From: Saccharibacillus sp. JS10 | Lineage (GTDB): Bacteria; Bacillota; Bacilli; Paenibacillales; Paenibacillaceae | Direction: 5' to 3' | NCBI RefSeq assembly: GCF_024436065.1 | Contig: NZ_JANFNS010000001.1 | Location: 558,001-622,000, forward strand | DNA length: 64,000 bases | In this document: positions 9,000 to 18,543 of the stretch, piece by piece | Numbering within the stretch: the stretch's first letter is position 1 | Layout: each line of letters starts with the position of its first letter | The notes under the pieces: model-generated | Told to the model about the DNA's origin: nothing | Seen by the model: the letters and a program-made list of their open reading frames with translations, nothing else | The model's database searches: none | Program-made: the position numbers and the translations under genes

Positions 9000-9965
9000 T
9001 CACCAAAAAGGAAGGTCTGCGAAAATCGACTCTTTCTCCCATAAAGAATAATCGGCTAACGATTCGCAGATCGTCCAAGCCGCTCGTTCAAAGGCATAAT
9101 GTCGTGCACTTTCGTCATACTCCCGGTAATCGACCGTTTGTTCAGCAGCATCTTTTCCCCAATTGTGCCAACCAGCCGGATGAATATGTTTGCCCCTTTT
9201 GCAATTGATAAATACGGTCTGAGCATATTCTCGCCACGGACGGCCCAAATAAACAGAAGCCGGAGCAACGTCCGAACACGCGGTGAGTAGACAATCTCGA
9301 AAGATATAGCCAAACGATTGTGATTGCGGAGTAGAAGCAGCGGTCATATAGCCGACTGTCTCTTCCCCTGTACGAGCCAAACTATGAAGTTCGCAACCTT
9401 CGAAATAAGCGTTCGCTCCACCAAAAATATAATCGACGGTTCCTTCAATTCGGCAATGCAGATACAGTTGTCGATATTGTTGATGAGGATGCGTTGCCTT
9501 AATTCCGGTAAAAGGTCGACCTTTCTTCGTCGAAGGCGGCAATGGACCTGTAAATAACGTGTCTTGAAATCCGGTAAACGTACAAGAGCGAAAAACAGCA
9601 AGATCGCAATAAGCGCTGAGCGCGATCGCTTGACCCACATGTTCCCCTTGCCCTGCCGTATTCGCTATCGTTACATTCTCCACAACCAAACGACTACCAC
9701 CGAGAAATAACGTAGGCGTGGCAAATGTGCCGATCTCTGAACCATCATCTGCTTTTTCTCTGGCGTATCGATTCATTGTAAGTCTCACCTGTCCGATTCC
9801 GATGATCCGAAGATAAGAGCGATGGATCTGAATCTGTTCGGCGTAAGTCCCGGAGCAAATGTATAGCGTTTCCGGTACTATGGGATTCTGTCGCTCTAAT
9901 ACTTCTACCGCTTCTCCGATTGTGGCATAGTCGCAAAATGATTCTTTACCGACCCAGATCGGCAA
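9000..9965 (-). CDS. Pectinesterase (CE8), without signal peptide
   Basis: The 321-residue protein is a right-handed beta-helix pectin methylesterase that removes methyl esters from galacturonate chains. Family motifs are present: TFTGFQDTLF (Gln and catalytic Asp region), GTVDYIFGGANAYFEGC (second catalytic Asp, oxyanion site) and LGRPWREYAQTVF (substrate-binding Arg). There is no signal peptide (it begins PIWVGKESFCDYATIGEAV), so it should act on imported oligosaccharides in the cytoplasm, matching its place as last gene of an operon with an oligosaccharide transporter and a GH105 hydrolase. It starts five bases after the GH105 stop. Confidence 0.93.
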   Translation of the reverse strand: MPIWVGKESFCDYATIGEAVEVLERQNPIVPETLYICSGTYAEQIQIHRSYLRIIGIGQVRLTMNRYAREKADDGSEIGTFATPTLFLGGSRLVVENVTIANTAGQGEHVGQAIALSAYCDLAVFRSCTFTGFQDTLFTGPLPPSTKKGRPFTGIKATHPHQQYRQLYLHCRIEGTVDYIFGGANAYFEGCELHSLARTGEETVGYMTAASTPQSQSFGYIFRDCLLTACSDVAPASVYLGRPWREYAQTVFINCKRGKHIHPAGWHNWGKDAAEQTVDYREYDESARHYAFERAAWTICESLADYSLWEKESIFADLPFW

Positions 9966-9970
9966 GAAAT

Positions 9971-11107
9971 TCAGCTCCTTTCTGACATCGACTCGTATTC
10001 AACGCAAGCTTGCAAAAAGGCGCCTACGCCTTTGGGATCATTCGCGATAATCGGCTCGCTCATATAATACGCAAATGTTCCATCGCGTTGATCGGCTCCG
10101 CCTAATCCGGCAACCTGACAATTTTTGTTCAGATTCACCCAACCTTCTTTGGTCTTGAGCACAAATTCTTGAACCAACCCGGTAAATGCCTGATCCAAGG
10201 TTGTTCGCCAAGTCTGATCTAACACGCCCAGCCGAAGTCCTTTTGCGATCGCATACGTAATCATCGAAGTCGCCGAAGCTTCTAAATAATTGCCTTTGCG
10301 ACTGCCTTGATCGACGACCTGGTACCAGACGCCGGATGCTTGATCCTGATAACGGCGAAGCGCCGTCAACGTATCGTTTAGCATCCGTTCAAGTTCCGGT
10401 CGATCAGGCTGTTCCATAGGCAACTGCTCAAGCACATCGACAAGCGCCATCACGAACCAACCGAGCGAACGTCCCCAAAAGCTCGGAGAAAGCCCGGTTT
10501 GTGGATCACACCACGGTTGGACTTTTTTTTCATCCCATGCGTGGTAGAGCAGCCCGGTTTTCGGATCTTTTGTATGCTTTTCGCAGATCAAAAATTGTTT
10601 CGTAATATCTTCGAGCCCTTCTGCCCCAGCGTATTCGATCTGGTATTGCAGATAGAAAGGCGCACCCATATACAGTCCATCCAGCCAAATCTGATACGGA
10701 TAAATTTCTTTATGCCAGAAGGCGCCTTCCGATGTTCGAGGATGCTGCCTTAATTGTTCTCGCAATAGATCCGCAGCGAGCCGATATTTGTTTTGCCCGG
10801 TTTCCCGGTGCAAAACAAACAGCAATTTGCCGTTATTGATATGGTCGATATTGTACTCATCCAGACGATATCCTCGAATCTGACCCTCTTCTTGCACAAA
10901 ATCGTCCATTTGTTGCTGGATATATCGAAAATATCGCTCGTCGCCGGTATGACGCCATAGTGCTTCGAATCCTTTAAGAATGACGCCGTGATCGTAAGAC
11001 CATTTGCCTTTATAGATCGGGCCTGCATGAAGAATCGGATGACGTTCCATGATCGTTTCGGCTGTTTGGATCGCCCAAGACTGCTTTTGCAACGTTGTAT
11101 TATTCAT
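9971..11107 (-). CDS. GH105 unsaturated rhamnogalacturonyl hydrolase (YteR/YesR-like)
   Basis: The 378-residue protein is an (alpha/alpha)6-barrel hydrolase without signal peptide. The motif IWLDGLYMGAPFYLQY contains the catalytic Asp of GH105, and WGRSLGWFVMALVDVLEQLP and LEASATSMITYAIAKGLRLG are typical family blocks. GH105 enzymes remove the unsaturated galacturonyl residue left by pectate or rhamnogalacturonan lyases, acting inside the cell on imported oligomers. It lies between the solute-binding protein gene and the pectinesterase gene in one tight operon (gaps of 15 and 5 bp), which supports a pectin or rhamnogalacturonan role. GH88 is the closest alternative family. Confidence 0.9.
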   Translation of the reverse strand: MNNTTLQKQSWAIQTAETIMERHPILHAGPIYKGKWSYDHGVILKGFEALWRHTGDERYFRYIQQQMDDFVQEEGQIRGYRLDEYNIDHINNGKLLFVLHRETGQNKYRLAADLLREQLRQHPRTSEGAFWHKEIYPYQIWLDGLYMGAPFYLQYQIEYAGAEGLEDITKQFLICEKHTKDPKTGLLYHAWDEKKVQPWCDPQTGLSPSFWGRSLGWFVMALVDVLEQLPMEQPDRPELERMLNDTLTALRRYQDQASGVWYQVVDQGSRKGNYLEASATSMITYAIAKGLRLGVLDQTWRTTLDQAFTGLVQEFVLKTKEGWVNLNKNCQVAGLGGADQRDGTFAYYMSEPIIANDPKGVGAFLQACVEYESMSERS

Positions 11108-11122
11108 AAAAAGCTCCTTTCC

Positions 11123-12646
11123 TTAAGATTGGGTTTCTTGGTAAGCGGCTTCGTATTCAGAAATCATATTGCTGCCTCCGGCTTTTTTCCAACTTTCTAC
11201 CGCAGCTTCAAAACCATCTTGATCGATTTCACCCAAAATGTATTTGTACGTGGCGTCCGTGATCGTTTTTTGCAGTTCCGAACCTTGTGTGCTGAAAGTC
11301 TCCGATTCCAGCGCATAAGCGGGATTCAACACAGCATACTTCGCATTTTCAGCAATCAGTTTGTCCGATTCTTTTTTGAGTGGATCAGCGTCATGAATCT
11401 TGTACCCGCTTTCTTTCGGACGGCTAGAAGCAAACGGTTGAACTTCTTGTTGCCACAAATCACTATTCGTAATTGTCGCTGCGTCTTGATCGTCTACCGT
11501 ATAATGAGTTCCTTCAATCCCGTAAGTCATCAGCGCATACGACTCTTCGTCTAGCAAATCGTTCACGAATTTGAGTACGCGTTTCAATTCCGCTTCGTCT
11601 TTTACTTCCGATCTTGGGAACGAAAGCAAGCCGCCGATGCCGTTGTTTGCTGCCCAAATCGCCCGATCGCTTTCATTGCCTGTAGACGTAATATCGTTTA
11701 CCAGTACAAGTTCCATTCCGTCTTGCAGACCTTTTGCCATATTCAATAAGTTTTTACTATCAAATAATGCGCCTACATAGATGCCTGCGCGTCCTTGTGC
11801 GAACTTTTGCTGTTGATCGGTTTTTGCCGTCACGGCGAAGTCTTGGTTGATATACCCGCCTTGATACAGCTCTTTCATGTAATCCATCGTATCCATGTAA
11901 CCTTGCGTCATAAATTCAGGAGTCATTTTGCCGTCTTCGCTCACTTCCCAGACATTGGGCGTTCCGAAGTAAGAACTGAGTGTTTTGAACGCTCCATAGA
12001 TCAGATCGCTGCGATCGACAAACCCTGTCGTGTCCTTCTTGCCGTTGCCGTCTGGATCATTTTCGGTGAAAGCTTTTGCCACTTCCATTAATTCTTCAGT
12101 TGTGCGCGGCGTTTCCAAACCCAGCTTATCCAACCAATCTTTGCGGATCGTCACGCCATTTCTCGCCAAATCTTTTTGGAAAGGAATCCCGTATAGTGTC
12201 CCGCCAATCGAAGCCGAGCGGCGTGTATCTTCCGTGATTTTCGCAAGGTTCGGATATTCATTTAAGTAAGGCCCTACATCCCAAAACAGCCCGGATTTTA
12301 GCGAATTACGTACCGAAGAATTGTCCAGCATCGTCAGTGTTACAATATCGGCTAGCGAATCGGAAGCCAATGACGTATTGATCCGTTCTTCTTTGGAAGC
12401 ATCGGGAATCCAAGAAAACTCGATATCGGCATTCGTTTTTTCTTCGAGTTTATTCAAAATGGTATCGGTCGGCGGCGAAGCGGTATGCAGGATGTTCAAC
12501 CAGCTGATGTTGGCTTTCGCATTTTCGTCATAAGGTTGATTCGACGCGGCTTGATTTGCTCCGCCTCCGCATGCCGTCAATAAAGCAATCGTGGTACACA
12601 GCAGCAGAGCACCCGTTGTACGAACTTTTTTGGCTACGTTTTTCAT
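11123..12646 (-). CDS. Extracellular solute-binding lipoprotein of a CUT1 sugar transporter (LplA/YtcQ-like)
   Basis: The 507-residue protein begins with a lipoprotein signal (LLCTTIALLTACGGG, lipid-modified Cys near residue 26) and continues as a family 1 binding protein of the long Paenibacillus/Bacillus LplA-YtcQ type that binds complex oligosaccharides. A typical segment is TAKAFTENDPDGNGKKDTTGF, seen in this group. It works with the permeases encoded at 12703-13665 and 13945-14835. No ATPase gene is nearby, so a shared MsmX-like ATPase must power the complex. RBS AGAAGGGG precedes the ATG. Confidence 0.93.
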   Translation of the reverse strand: MKNVAKKVRTTGALLLCTTIALLTACGGGANQAASNQPYDENAKANISWLNILHTASPPTDTILNKLEEKTNADIEFSWIPDASKEERINTSLASDSLADIVTLTMLDNSSVRNSLKSGLFWDVGPYLNEYPNLAKITEDTRRSASIGGTLYGIPFQKDLARNGVTIRKDWLDKLGLETPRTTEELMEVAKAFTENDPDGNGKKDTTGFVDRSDLIYGAFKTLSSYFGTPNVWEVSEDGKMTPEFMTQGYMDTMDYMKELYQGGYINQDFAVTAKTDQQQKFAQGRAGIYVGALFDSKNLLNMAKGLQDGMELVLVNDITSTGNESDRAIWAANNGIGGLLSFPRSEVKDEAELKRVLKFVNDLLDEESYALMTYGIEGTHYTVDDQDAATITNSDLWQQEVQPFASSRPKESGYKIHDADPLKKESDKLIAENAKYAVLNPAYALESETFSTQGSELQKTITDATYKYILGEIDQDGFEAAVESWKKAGGSNMISEYEAAYQETQS

Positions 12647-12702
12647 AGGAATTACCCCTTCTTTTTAGGAAATAGGATTCAATAAGAATGAACAATAGGA
12701 CA

Positions 12703-13665
12703 TCAATAAACGCCGTCTTCTCCCATCTTTTTCGCAAGACGGTTGGACAACATGACGAGAATCAATCCAACTACGCCTTTGAACAATCCAACGGTTGTAC
12801 TGTAACTAAGCTGACCGTTTCGAAGCCCTGCTGTGTAGATGTACGTATCGAAAATCTCTGCTACTTCGCGGTTGAGCGAATTCAATAATAGATACATATG
12901 TTCAAAGCCTAGATCCAGCGTACTGCCGATTTTGAGAATAAGTAATGTGATAATGACAGGGCGGATCGCCGGAAGCGTGACGTGCCAAGTCTTACGTAAT
13001 CGATTCGCTCCGTCCATTTCGGCGGCTTCATAAAGCTGCGTATCCACAACTGTAATCGCCGCTAAGTAAATGATGGTCGACCAGCCGAGTTCTTTCCATA
13101 TAATCTGTCCGATATAGACGGTTCGTAGCCATTCCGACGAGGTTAAAAAGCTAATTTTTGGAAGCCCGACCGCCGCAAGCAGTTCATTGACAACCCCGCC
13201 GTCCACGGTCAGAAACACATAGGTAATCGACACAATAATCACCCAAGACATAAAATGCGGGATATAGATGATCGTCTGAATCGAATTTTTGAAAAACTTG
13301 TGCCGGACTTCATTGAGCATCAGAGCCAAAATGATCGGTAACGGGAAAAAGAAAATAATGTTGAGCGCGAATAAAACCAATGTGTTACGTAACAACATAA
13401 AGAAGGTAGGTTCCGTAAATAGCCGAATAAAATGTTTGAAGCCGACCCATTCACTTCCCATGATTCCTCGATACGGTTGATAGTCCTGAAACGCAATGAT
13501 GAGTCCACCCATCGGAAAATACTTGAATACCACGAAATAAAGAAAACCTGGCAGGATCATCAAGTACAGCAGCATATGCTTGCGAATATTGAATCCGCGC
13601 TTACGCACCTTTTGACGATCAAGCTTCAGCAGGGACGCATCGGACACGCTCACCGGCTTCGCCAT
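12703..13665 (-). CDS. CUT1 sugar ABC transporter permease, LplB/YteP type
   Basis: The 320-residue protein has six predicted membrane helices and the cytoplasmic EAA loop YEAAEMDGANRLRKTWHVTLPAIRP that docks the ATPase. It is the first gene of the minus-strand pectin operon (permease, binding protein, GH105, pectinesterase). RBS GTGAGGT lies upstream of the ATG. Its usual partner permease, normally next in the same operon, is instead on the other strand upstream. Confidence 0.93.
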   Translation of the reverse strand: MAKPVSVSDASLLKLDRQKVRKRGFNIRKHMLLYLMILPGFLYFVVFKYFPMGGLIIAFQDYQPYRGIMGSEWVGFKHFIRLFTEPTFFMLLRNTLVLFALNIIFFFPLPIILALMLNEVRHKFFKNSIQTIIYIPHFMSWVIIVSITYVFLTVDGGVVNELLAAVGLPKISFLTSSEWLRTVYIGQIIWKELGWSTIIYLAAITVVDTQLYEAAEMDGANRLRKTWHVTLPAIRPVIITLLILKIGSTLDLGFEHMYLLLNSLNREVAEIFDTYIYTAGLRNGQLSYSTTVGLFKGVVGLILVMLSNRLAKKMGEDGVY

Positions 13666-13725
13666 CGTTAACCGACCTCACTTTCGTTTTGAATTCCGAT
13701 TGCTTCCTCAGCTTAAACTCAGCCT

Positions 13726-13763
13726 CACATTCCGTATATAATCTTCAAATGATAACGCTTACA
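13726..13763 (-). promoter_or_regulatory. Catabolite-response (cre) site within the pectin operon promoter region
   Basis: Read on the minus strand, 13763-13750 is TGTAAGCGTTATCA, matching the CcpA consensus TGWAARCGYTWNCW at all 14 positions. It overlaps a plausible sigma-A promoter for the minus-strand operon (TTGTAA then about 17-19 bases to a TTATATA box), which would give repression by CcpA in preferred sugars, as is known for pectin genes in bacilli. Confidence 0.75.
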
Positions 13764-13790
13764 AAAGCTTGTGGTTGCGCCTTTCTTTCT

Positions 13791-13830
13791 GAAGCGAACG
13801 CTTATAATGATCATCATAAGAGCTGATGAT
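13791..13830 (+). promoter_or_regulatory. Promoter and operator-like dyads of the divergent permease gene
   Basis: A perfect -10 box TATAAT lies at 13803-13808 with no good -35 box, which suggests an activator-dependent promoter. Just upstream is the dyad AAGCGAACGCTT (cre-like, imperfect), and just downstream ATCATCA (13810-13816) and TGATGAT (13824-13830) form a seven-base inverted repeat with a seven-base spacer. The AraC-type regulator encoded at 14906-17143 is a natural candidate to bind here. Confidence 0.5.
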
Positions 13831-13944
13831 TATACCGGAAAAGAGCCGAATGCAACCCTTTCTCTTAGGCGCGGATTATATACGGAATACAGCCTCACTG
13901 GTATCGTTGAGATAGGTATTCCAGTTCATGAGGAGGTTCAATCT

Positions 13945-14835
13945 ATGGAGCATCATTCATCTTCTAAACGCAAACAGTCGCTTGGCAGCCACCTTTTTAA
14001 CTTCTTTAATTACACGGCTTTGATTCTGATTGCTCTGATCTGCTTGGTTCCTTTTCTTAATGTAATCGCAAGTTCGTTCGCTTCGACGCAAGAAGTCTTA
14101 TCGAAAAAATTCATTTTGTTTCCGACGACCTTTTCGTTAGATGCTTATCGGTACATTTTATCGACCCCGACCATTTTTAAAGGATTAGGCGTTTCGATCG
14201 GCGTCACGGTCATCGGTACAGCTGTCAGTATGGCAATGACTGCTCTGATGGCTTATGGATTGTCGCGCAAGTATTTACGAGGACGTAACTTTATCAACTT
14301 TATTGTCGTCTTCTCTATTTTGTTTAGCGGCGGCATGATTCCTACTTTCCTTGTGGTCAAAGGGGTAGGTCTGATCGATTCGTACTGGTCTTTGATTCTG
14401 CCTGTCGCGGTCAACGCGTTTAACCTCATCATTATGCGGAACTTTTTCCAAGCACTGCCGGATGAACTGGAAGAATCGGCAAAGATCGACGGCAGCAACG
14501 ACTTCGGTATCTTTTTCAAAATTATGCTGCCGCTCGCTTTACCTTCGATTGCTACGATTTCTTTATTTTATGCCGTCACGTATTGGAATACGTATATGAC
14601 CGCTATTTTGTACTTAACAGACTCGGCAAAATGGCCGATCCAAGTATTACTCCGACAGATCGTAATTGTATCCAGCGGCATGCAAGCCGAAGGAACCTCC
14701 GTCGATGTCATCCCGCCTGCGCAAACGATCAAGATGGCAGTTATCGTCGTCGCGACAGTTCCAATGTTGGTCGCCTATCCTTTTGTGCAAAAGCATTTCA
14801 CCAAAGGTGCTTTACTCGGCGCGGTCAAAGGCTAA
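13945..14835 (+). CDS. CUT1 sugar ABC transporter permease, LplC/YtcP type, divergent from its operon
   Basis: I start this at the ATG at 13945, eight bases after GAGGAGG; the open frame extends 58 codons further upstream but that part has no RBS and is not permease-like. The 296-residue product has six membrane helices and the EAA loop ESAKIDGSNDFGIFFKIMLPLALP. It is the natural partner of the 12703-13665 permease, yet it lies on the opposite strand with a 279-bp shared promoter region, whereas such pairs usually follow each other in one operon. Ends at a bidirectional terminator. Confidence 0.93.
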   Translation: MEHHSSSKRKQSLGSHLFNFFNYTALILIALICLVPFLNVIASSFASTQEVLSKKFILFPTTFSLDAYRYILSTPTIFKGLGVSIGVTVIGTAVSMAMTALMAYGLSRKYLRGRNFINFIVVFSILFSGGMIPTFLVVKGVGLIDSYWSLILPVAVNAFNLIIMRNFFQALPDELEESAKIDGSNDFGIFFKIMLPLALPSIATISLFYAVTYWNTYMTAILYLTDSAKWPIQVLLRQIVIVSSGMQAEGTSVDVIPPAQTIKMAVIVVATVPMLVAYPFVQKHFTKGALLGAVKG

Positions 14836-14843
14836 GTTGCAAA

Positions 14844-14886
14844 AACCCCGTTCTTCTGTGTGATCACAGGAGCGCGGGGCTTTTCT
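14844..14886. terminator. Bidirectional terminator between convergent permease and AraC genes
   Basis: Stem blocks AAAACCCCG with CGGGGCTTTT and CTGTG with CACAG, separated by an internal loop, with A-run before and T-run after. It serves the plus-strand permease (stop 14835) and the minus-strand regulator (stop 14906). Confidence 0.85.
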
Positions 14887-14905
14887 TTTGTACAGAGTAG
14901 AAGAC

Positions 14906-17143
14906 TTACATCGGTTGCCGAAGCTTTCGATACATGCCCGGCGTGACTTGCTCTTTTTTACGGAACGAACGAATAAAGTTTTGCGGATTATGGTATTGCA
15001 GGCGTTCTGCGATTTCTTTGACGGTCTGGTCGGTCTCGATCAACCAGGTTTTCGCCATATCGAGCCGGTAGCTCATCAAATAGTCGCTAAATGTAATGCC
15101 GAATTGTTTTTTGAAAATGCTGCTGAGATAGTTCGGATTATAATGCAGACGTTCTCCGATCATCTCCAAAGACAATTCGCGGTCATATTCTTCTTGAACA
15201 ATATCCGCAATTGTCTGCGACAAGCTGCTAAATTGTTCGCTTGTCTTTTTGGCTACACTCCGTACCATCGGGAAAATGACTTGCTCCACCAAAACCCGTT
15301 CGACTTCTTCCGGATTTCGGATACGGAGCAAACGATGATACAGCGCATGATGATCCCGAGTGAGCAGCACTTCAATGCCTAACAATTGTTCCAATTGAAT
15401 CAAGTTATTCACCAAACGAATCAGCATGACTTCAAGATTCATCGAATTGCGGCTTTGCTTCATAAATTCCGCCAAAAGCGGATAAAGCGCCGCCGAGACT
15501 TGTTCTTCGTCCCCTAACCGAATGGCATCGAATAACTTGGATTCCAATTGTACCGGATATTGCAGCACAGAACCGGCAAGCATACTTTCAATATCTTCGT
15601 AGAAGATGATCGATTCTTTACCTAAATTCAAGCGCTGATGAAGAGCTTGCTTACTCATTTCGCACGCCGCTCGGCTTTGCAATAAATCATCGTAAGCACG
15701 ACTGATCCCTACACTCACCGACAGCTTCAGATAATCTTTGACCGCACGGATGATCTGCTTCGCATATTCCAATGTCTGACGTTGAATGTCTTGTTCATTG
15801 TAGTCGTCAAACATTAGAATAGTCGCTTGCGTGTCATCGTTCAAAATCACAGGCAACATCCGATGGTGAACAGGAATCAACTCTTCGGCGATTTTGTTCA
15901 CAGCAAGTAACAGCACATCCCGATCCGGTGTATTGCGCTTGCCAAAGTTATCAAGCTGGACAAGCATCGTCATATAACTTCGCGAAGAGCGGTGTTCATA
16001 ACCGATCCGCCGAAGCTGAGGTTCCAATTCATGCGCTGAAATTCGGCTTCGGAACAGATTCAATACGAATTGCGTCTCCAATTGAGGCTGCTGGGCTTCA
16101 ACTAACGTCTCCAAACTTTGTTTTTCGCTAAGCAAACGATTGATTGAAGACAATATCCAATCGACTTCGTTGGGATGCGGAGAAGACGAATTTCCCGAAA
16201 GACTATTCGTAATCTGATAAATAGGTTTGGTAAAACGAGCCGCGATCAGATAAGAAACAATAGCAATCAGCAAAATCAAAATCAGCTCCATACCGATCAA
16301 TCCGTATCTCGTCGTTTTTAACGCGCCTGCGACTTCTTTTTGATCAAGTACGGTAAAATACGTCCAGTTATTGTAGTTGGAACGTGAATAGATCAGCTCG
16401 CTTGCACCGCTATCAGTCGGATTCCAATTGATTCTGCCACGCAGTTCGCCTTCTGTTGTCGTTTGTGTGAGATAGGAGCGCTGAGCCGTATCCAATGGTG
16501 AATTTGACTGCGTATCGTACATCAGATCACCTTGCTTGTTCAGAATAAAAACTCGCGCATCACTGTCGCTACGCAGCGTACGATCGAGCGTAGCTTCTGA
16601 AATATCGGATAAAGCAATCGCTTCTTTCGTTGGAGAAAAAGCAGGCAATGTATTTACAAATCGTATCCCTTGATCTGTTTTGATCCAAAACAATCCTTTT
16701 TCCCGATTTTGAATGTATTGTTGGAATAATTGCTCTTTCTCTTGATCATCAATCTGCGACAAAGTGCCTTTCGCGATTTTCCAATCTTGTTTTAAACTAA
16801 TCAATGTATATTCGGCGCCGTCGAGCCCCATTGTGGCAATATAATTCAATTGTGTATTGACTTCGCGGTAAGCCGCAAAATCACGTTCGGTAATCGGATT
16901 ATCGACTACCTGATCAAAAGATCGTGTCGTGCTATATGTATTGAAAGCGTATTCAATTGTGCGTATTTTTTGTTCCAAATTATTTTTAACTTGCGTGATT
17001 GAATTTTGCTTTTCTTCCGCAACGCTGCCGATCACGGAGCGAACCGTCTGAATATACGTATAGATCCCAAAACTAACCGCCAAAGCGACGCCCAACAAAA
17101 GAATCGGAATAAACGTTTTATAAAACATTTTTCCTTTTTTCAT
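14906..17143 (-). CDS. Membrane sensor-type AraC family regulator (Cache-like sensor plus HTH)
   Basis: The 745-residue protein has a membrane helix at about residues 10-32, an extracytoplasmic Cache-like sensor to about 280, a second helix (LILLLIAIVSYLIAARF) near 290, and a cytoplasmic part ending in two AraC-type helix-turn-helix motifs (about 645-745; IGERLHYNPNYLSSIFKKQFGITFSDYL and IAERLQYHNPQNFIRSFRKKEQVTPGMYR). This architecture is the YtdP/YesS type that controls pectin and rhamnogalacturonan genes in bacilli, and its position beside the pectin locus suggests it senses an extracellular oligosaccharide or the binding protein. I chose the ATG at 17143, with GGGGG six bases before it, rather than the adjoining TTG. 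Confidence 0.9.
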   Translation of the reverse strand: MKKGKMFYKTFIPILLLGVALAVSFGIYTYIQTVRSVIGSVAEEKQNSITQVKNNLEQKIRTIEYAFNTYSTTRSFDQVVDNPITERDFAAYREVNTQLNYIATMGLDGAEYTLISLKQDWKIAKGTLSQIDDQEKEQLFQQYIQNREKGLFWIKTDQGIRFVNTLPAFSPTKEAIALSDISEATLDRTLRSDSDARVFILNKQGDLMYDTQSNSPLDTAQRSYLTQTTTEGELRGRINWNPTDSGASELIYSRSNYNNWTYFTVLDQKEVAGALKTTRYGLIGMELILILLIAIVSYLIAARFTKPIYQITNSLSGNSSSPHPNEVDWILSSINRLLSEKQSLETLVEAQQPQLETQFVLNLFRSRISAHELEPQLRRIGYEHRSSRSYMTMLVQLDNFGKRNTPDRDVLLLAVNKIAEELIPVHHRMLPVILNDDTQATILMFDDYNEQDIQRQTLEYAKQIIRAVKDYLKLSVSVGISRAYDDLLQSRAACEMSKQALHQRLNLGKESIIFYEDIESMLAGSVLQYPVQLESKLFDAIRLGDEEQVSAALYPLLAEFMKQSRNSMNLEVMLIRLVNNLIQLEQLLGIEVLLTRDHHALYHRLLRIRNPEEVERVLVEQVIFPMVRSVAKKTSEQFSSLSQTIADIVQEEYDRELSLEMIGERLHYNPNYLSSIFKKQFGITFSDYLMSYRLDMAKTWLIETDQTVKEIAERLQYHNPQNFIRSFRKKEQVTPGMYRKLRQPM

Positions 17144-17269
17144 CAAATTCCCCCAGCGTTTCTAATATCGAAAAGTCAGATCAATTATAACGCTTTTATC
17201 AGCAGGTTCGTAACCCTAAATTTGACTTCTATACGTAAAACCACGTCTTTTTTGATCTAGATTTAGGGA

Positions 17270-18253
17270 TTATATAGGTTCAGGCTCGCTCGGGATAAAA
17301 CGAAGCGCCGCCGAATTCACGCGATAATGCAGATGTTCTTCTCCGGAACCGTCATGCAGCAAATACCCAAGCCGTATCCCTGTTAGACGGCTTACCAGAG
17401 CTGTACGGACTTCATTATCGACTACCACGCCCTGACGTTTGACCAAATGATCATCGTAAGGTTTGGAAAACGCGCACCAGCCATCTCCGGCATCGTATTG
17501 ATCCTCTGAATGGAACAACACATCTCCGCTGAGCACATCGACATAGACTCCTTCTGTTTGTTGATTCCAAAAAGCATTTTCAAAAGGAGGCTCCATCTCT
17601 CCGTGCACCATGACGTTGTATTGCAATTCGGTTAACTTTTCACGAAGAATAGCTCGATCGCGATCGGTGTCCCAATGAGAATGAATAAAAGTATCTCGAC
17701 CTGAATGCTGACGATACAATCGGTAATGCCCGAAACTTCGTTTGTAATAGTCTTGATGTTCTTCTTCTGCCACATAAAATGGGCTCGCGTTCACGATTTC
17801 TGTCACGATTTTTTGTTTAAAACGACCGCTTTTTTGCAACGCCTGTTTGGAAGCTTCGGCTTCTCTGCGTTGCTGCTCCGTCGTCACAAAAATTGCGGTT
17901 CGATACGATGTGCCTCGATCTTGAAATTGTCCGCCTGCATCTGTAGGATCGATCTGCTGCCAGAACAGTTCGAGTAAACGCGAATACGGAAACTGCTTGG
18001 GATCAAAAAGAATCTGTACCGCTTCTGCATGTCCAGTCGTTTCGCTGGCAACGTCTTCGTACGTAGGATTTTCAGTATGCCCACCGGTACAACCCGAGAC
18101 AATCGATATAATGCCAGGCAGTTCGTCAAACGGCGACACCATGCACCAAAAACATCCGCCTGCAAAAATCGCGGTTTCCACAGGGGAATCGGAATATTCA
18201 GGCAGTTTCGGTTGATGTTGAAATCGTCCAAATAATCGTTTACCGATTCTCAT
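17270..18253 (-). CDS. MsrA peptide methionine sulfoxide reductase fused to a degenerate MsrB domain
   Basis: Residues about 28-190 form MsrA, with the catalytic motif [20 protein letters not shown] and [12 protein letters not shown], so reduction of methionine-S-sulfoxide is expected. Residues about 205-327 are clearly MsrB-derived ([41 protein letters not shown]), but the essential residues are gone: the catalytic Cys in the RYCxNSAALRF motif is Arg ([11 protein letters not shown]), DSHLGHVF has become GIRLGYLL, and GWPSF is GWCAF. The second half therefore probably does not reduce methionine-R-sulfoxide and may have a structural role. RBS AAGGAGG precedes the ATG; it is a single gene. Confidence 0.9.
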   Translation of the reverse strand: MRIGKRLFGRFQHQPKLPEYSDSPVETAIFAGGCFWCMVSPFDELPGIISIVSGCTGGHTENPTYEDVASETTGHAEAVQILFDPKQFPYSRLLELFWQQIDPTDAGGQFQDRGTSYRTAIFVTTEQQRREAEASKQALQKSGRFKQKIVTEIVNASPFYVAEEEHQDYYKRSFGHYRLYRQHSGRDTFIHSHWDTDRDRAILREKLTELQYNVMVHGEMEPPFENAFWNQQTEGVYVDVLSGDVLFHSEDQYDAGDGWCAFSKPYDDHLVKRQGVVVDNEVRTALVSRLTGIRLGYLLHDGSGEEHLHYRVNSAALRFIPSEPEPI

Positions 18254-18486
18254 CGTATTGCCTCCTTGTTAGATATTAAGACCTCTGAGTCATATAGACG
18301 GTGGAAGTGAGACAACTGCGAGAAAAATTTGTACTTTATCGGTATTTAATCTATTTTTATTTTACACGATCTTGAAATGGTTTTTGTATTTGGATCGGTC
18401 TTCCCTTTTTTCTGATTTTGGGTTTGATCTTATTTTGTTTTTACTATTATGAATTTTTCATTACCTTAATTTTTATTTTATGGGTA

Positions 18487-18526
18487 GATAAAAAGCTCAA
18501 ACTCCGCAAATCGCGAAGTTCGAGCT
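18487..18526 (-). terminator. Intrinsic terminator of the GGDEF-EAL gene
   Basis: In the minus-strand transcript a 14-base stem from 18526 to 18494 (two G-U pairs) closes a five-base loop and is followed by UUUUUAUC. It lies 18 bp after the stop at 18544. The remaining AT-rich stretch between here and the msrA start at 18253 shows nothing else I can support. Confidence 0.9.
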
Positions 18527-18543
18527 AGGTTCAGGTTGTGAAT

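Noticed and set aside
18288-18320. CGTCTA upstream of the msrA-msrB gene as a further ECF promoter
   Set aside because: The -10-like core is there, but the bases 14-18 upstream give CGCAGT or GTTGTC rather than GCAAC at proper spacing.
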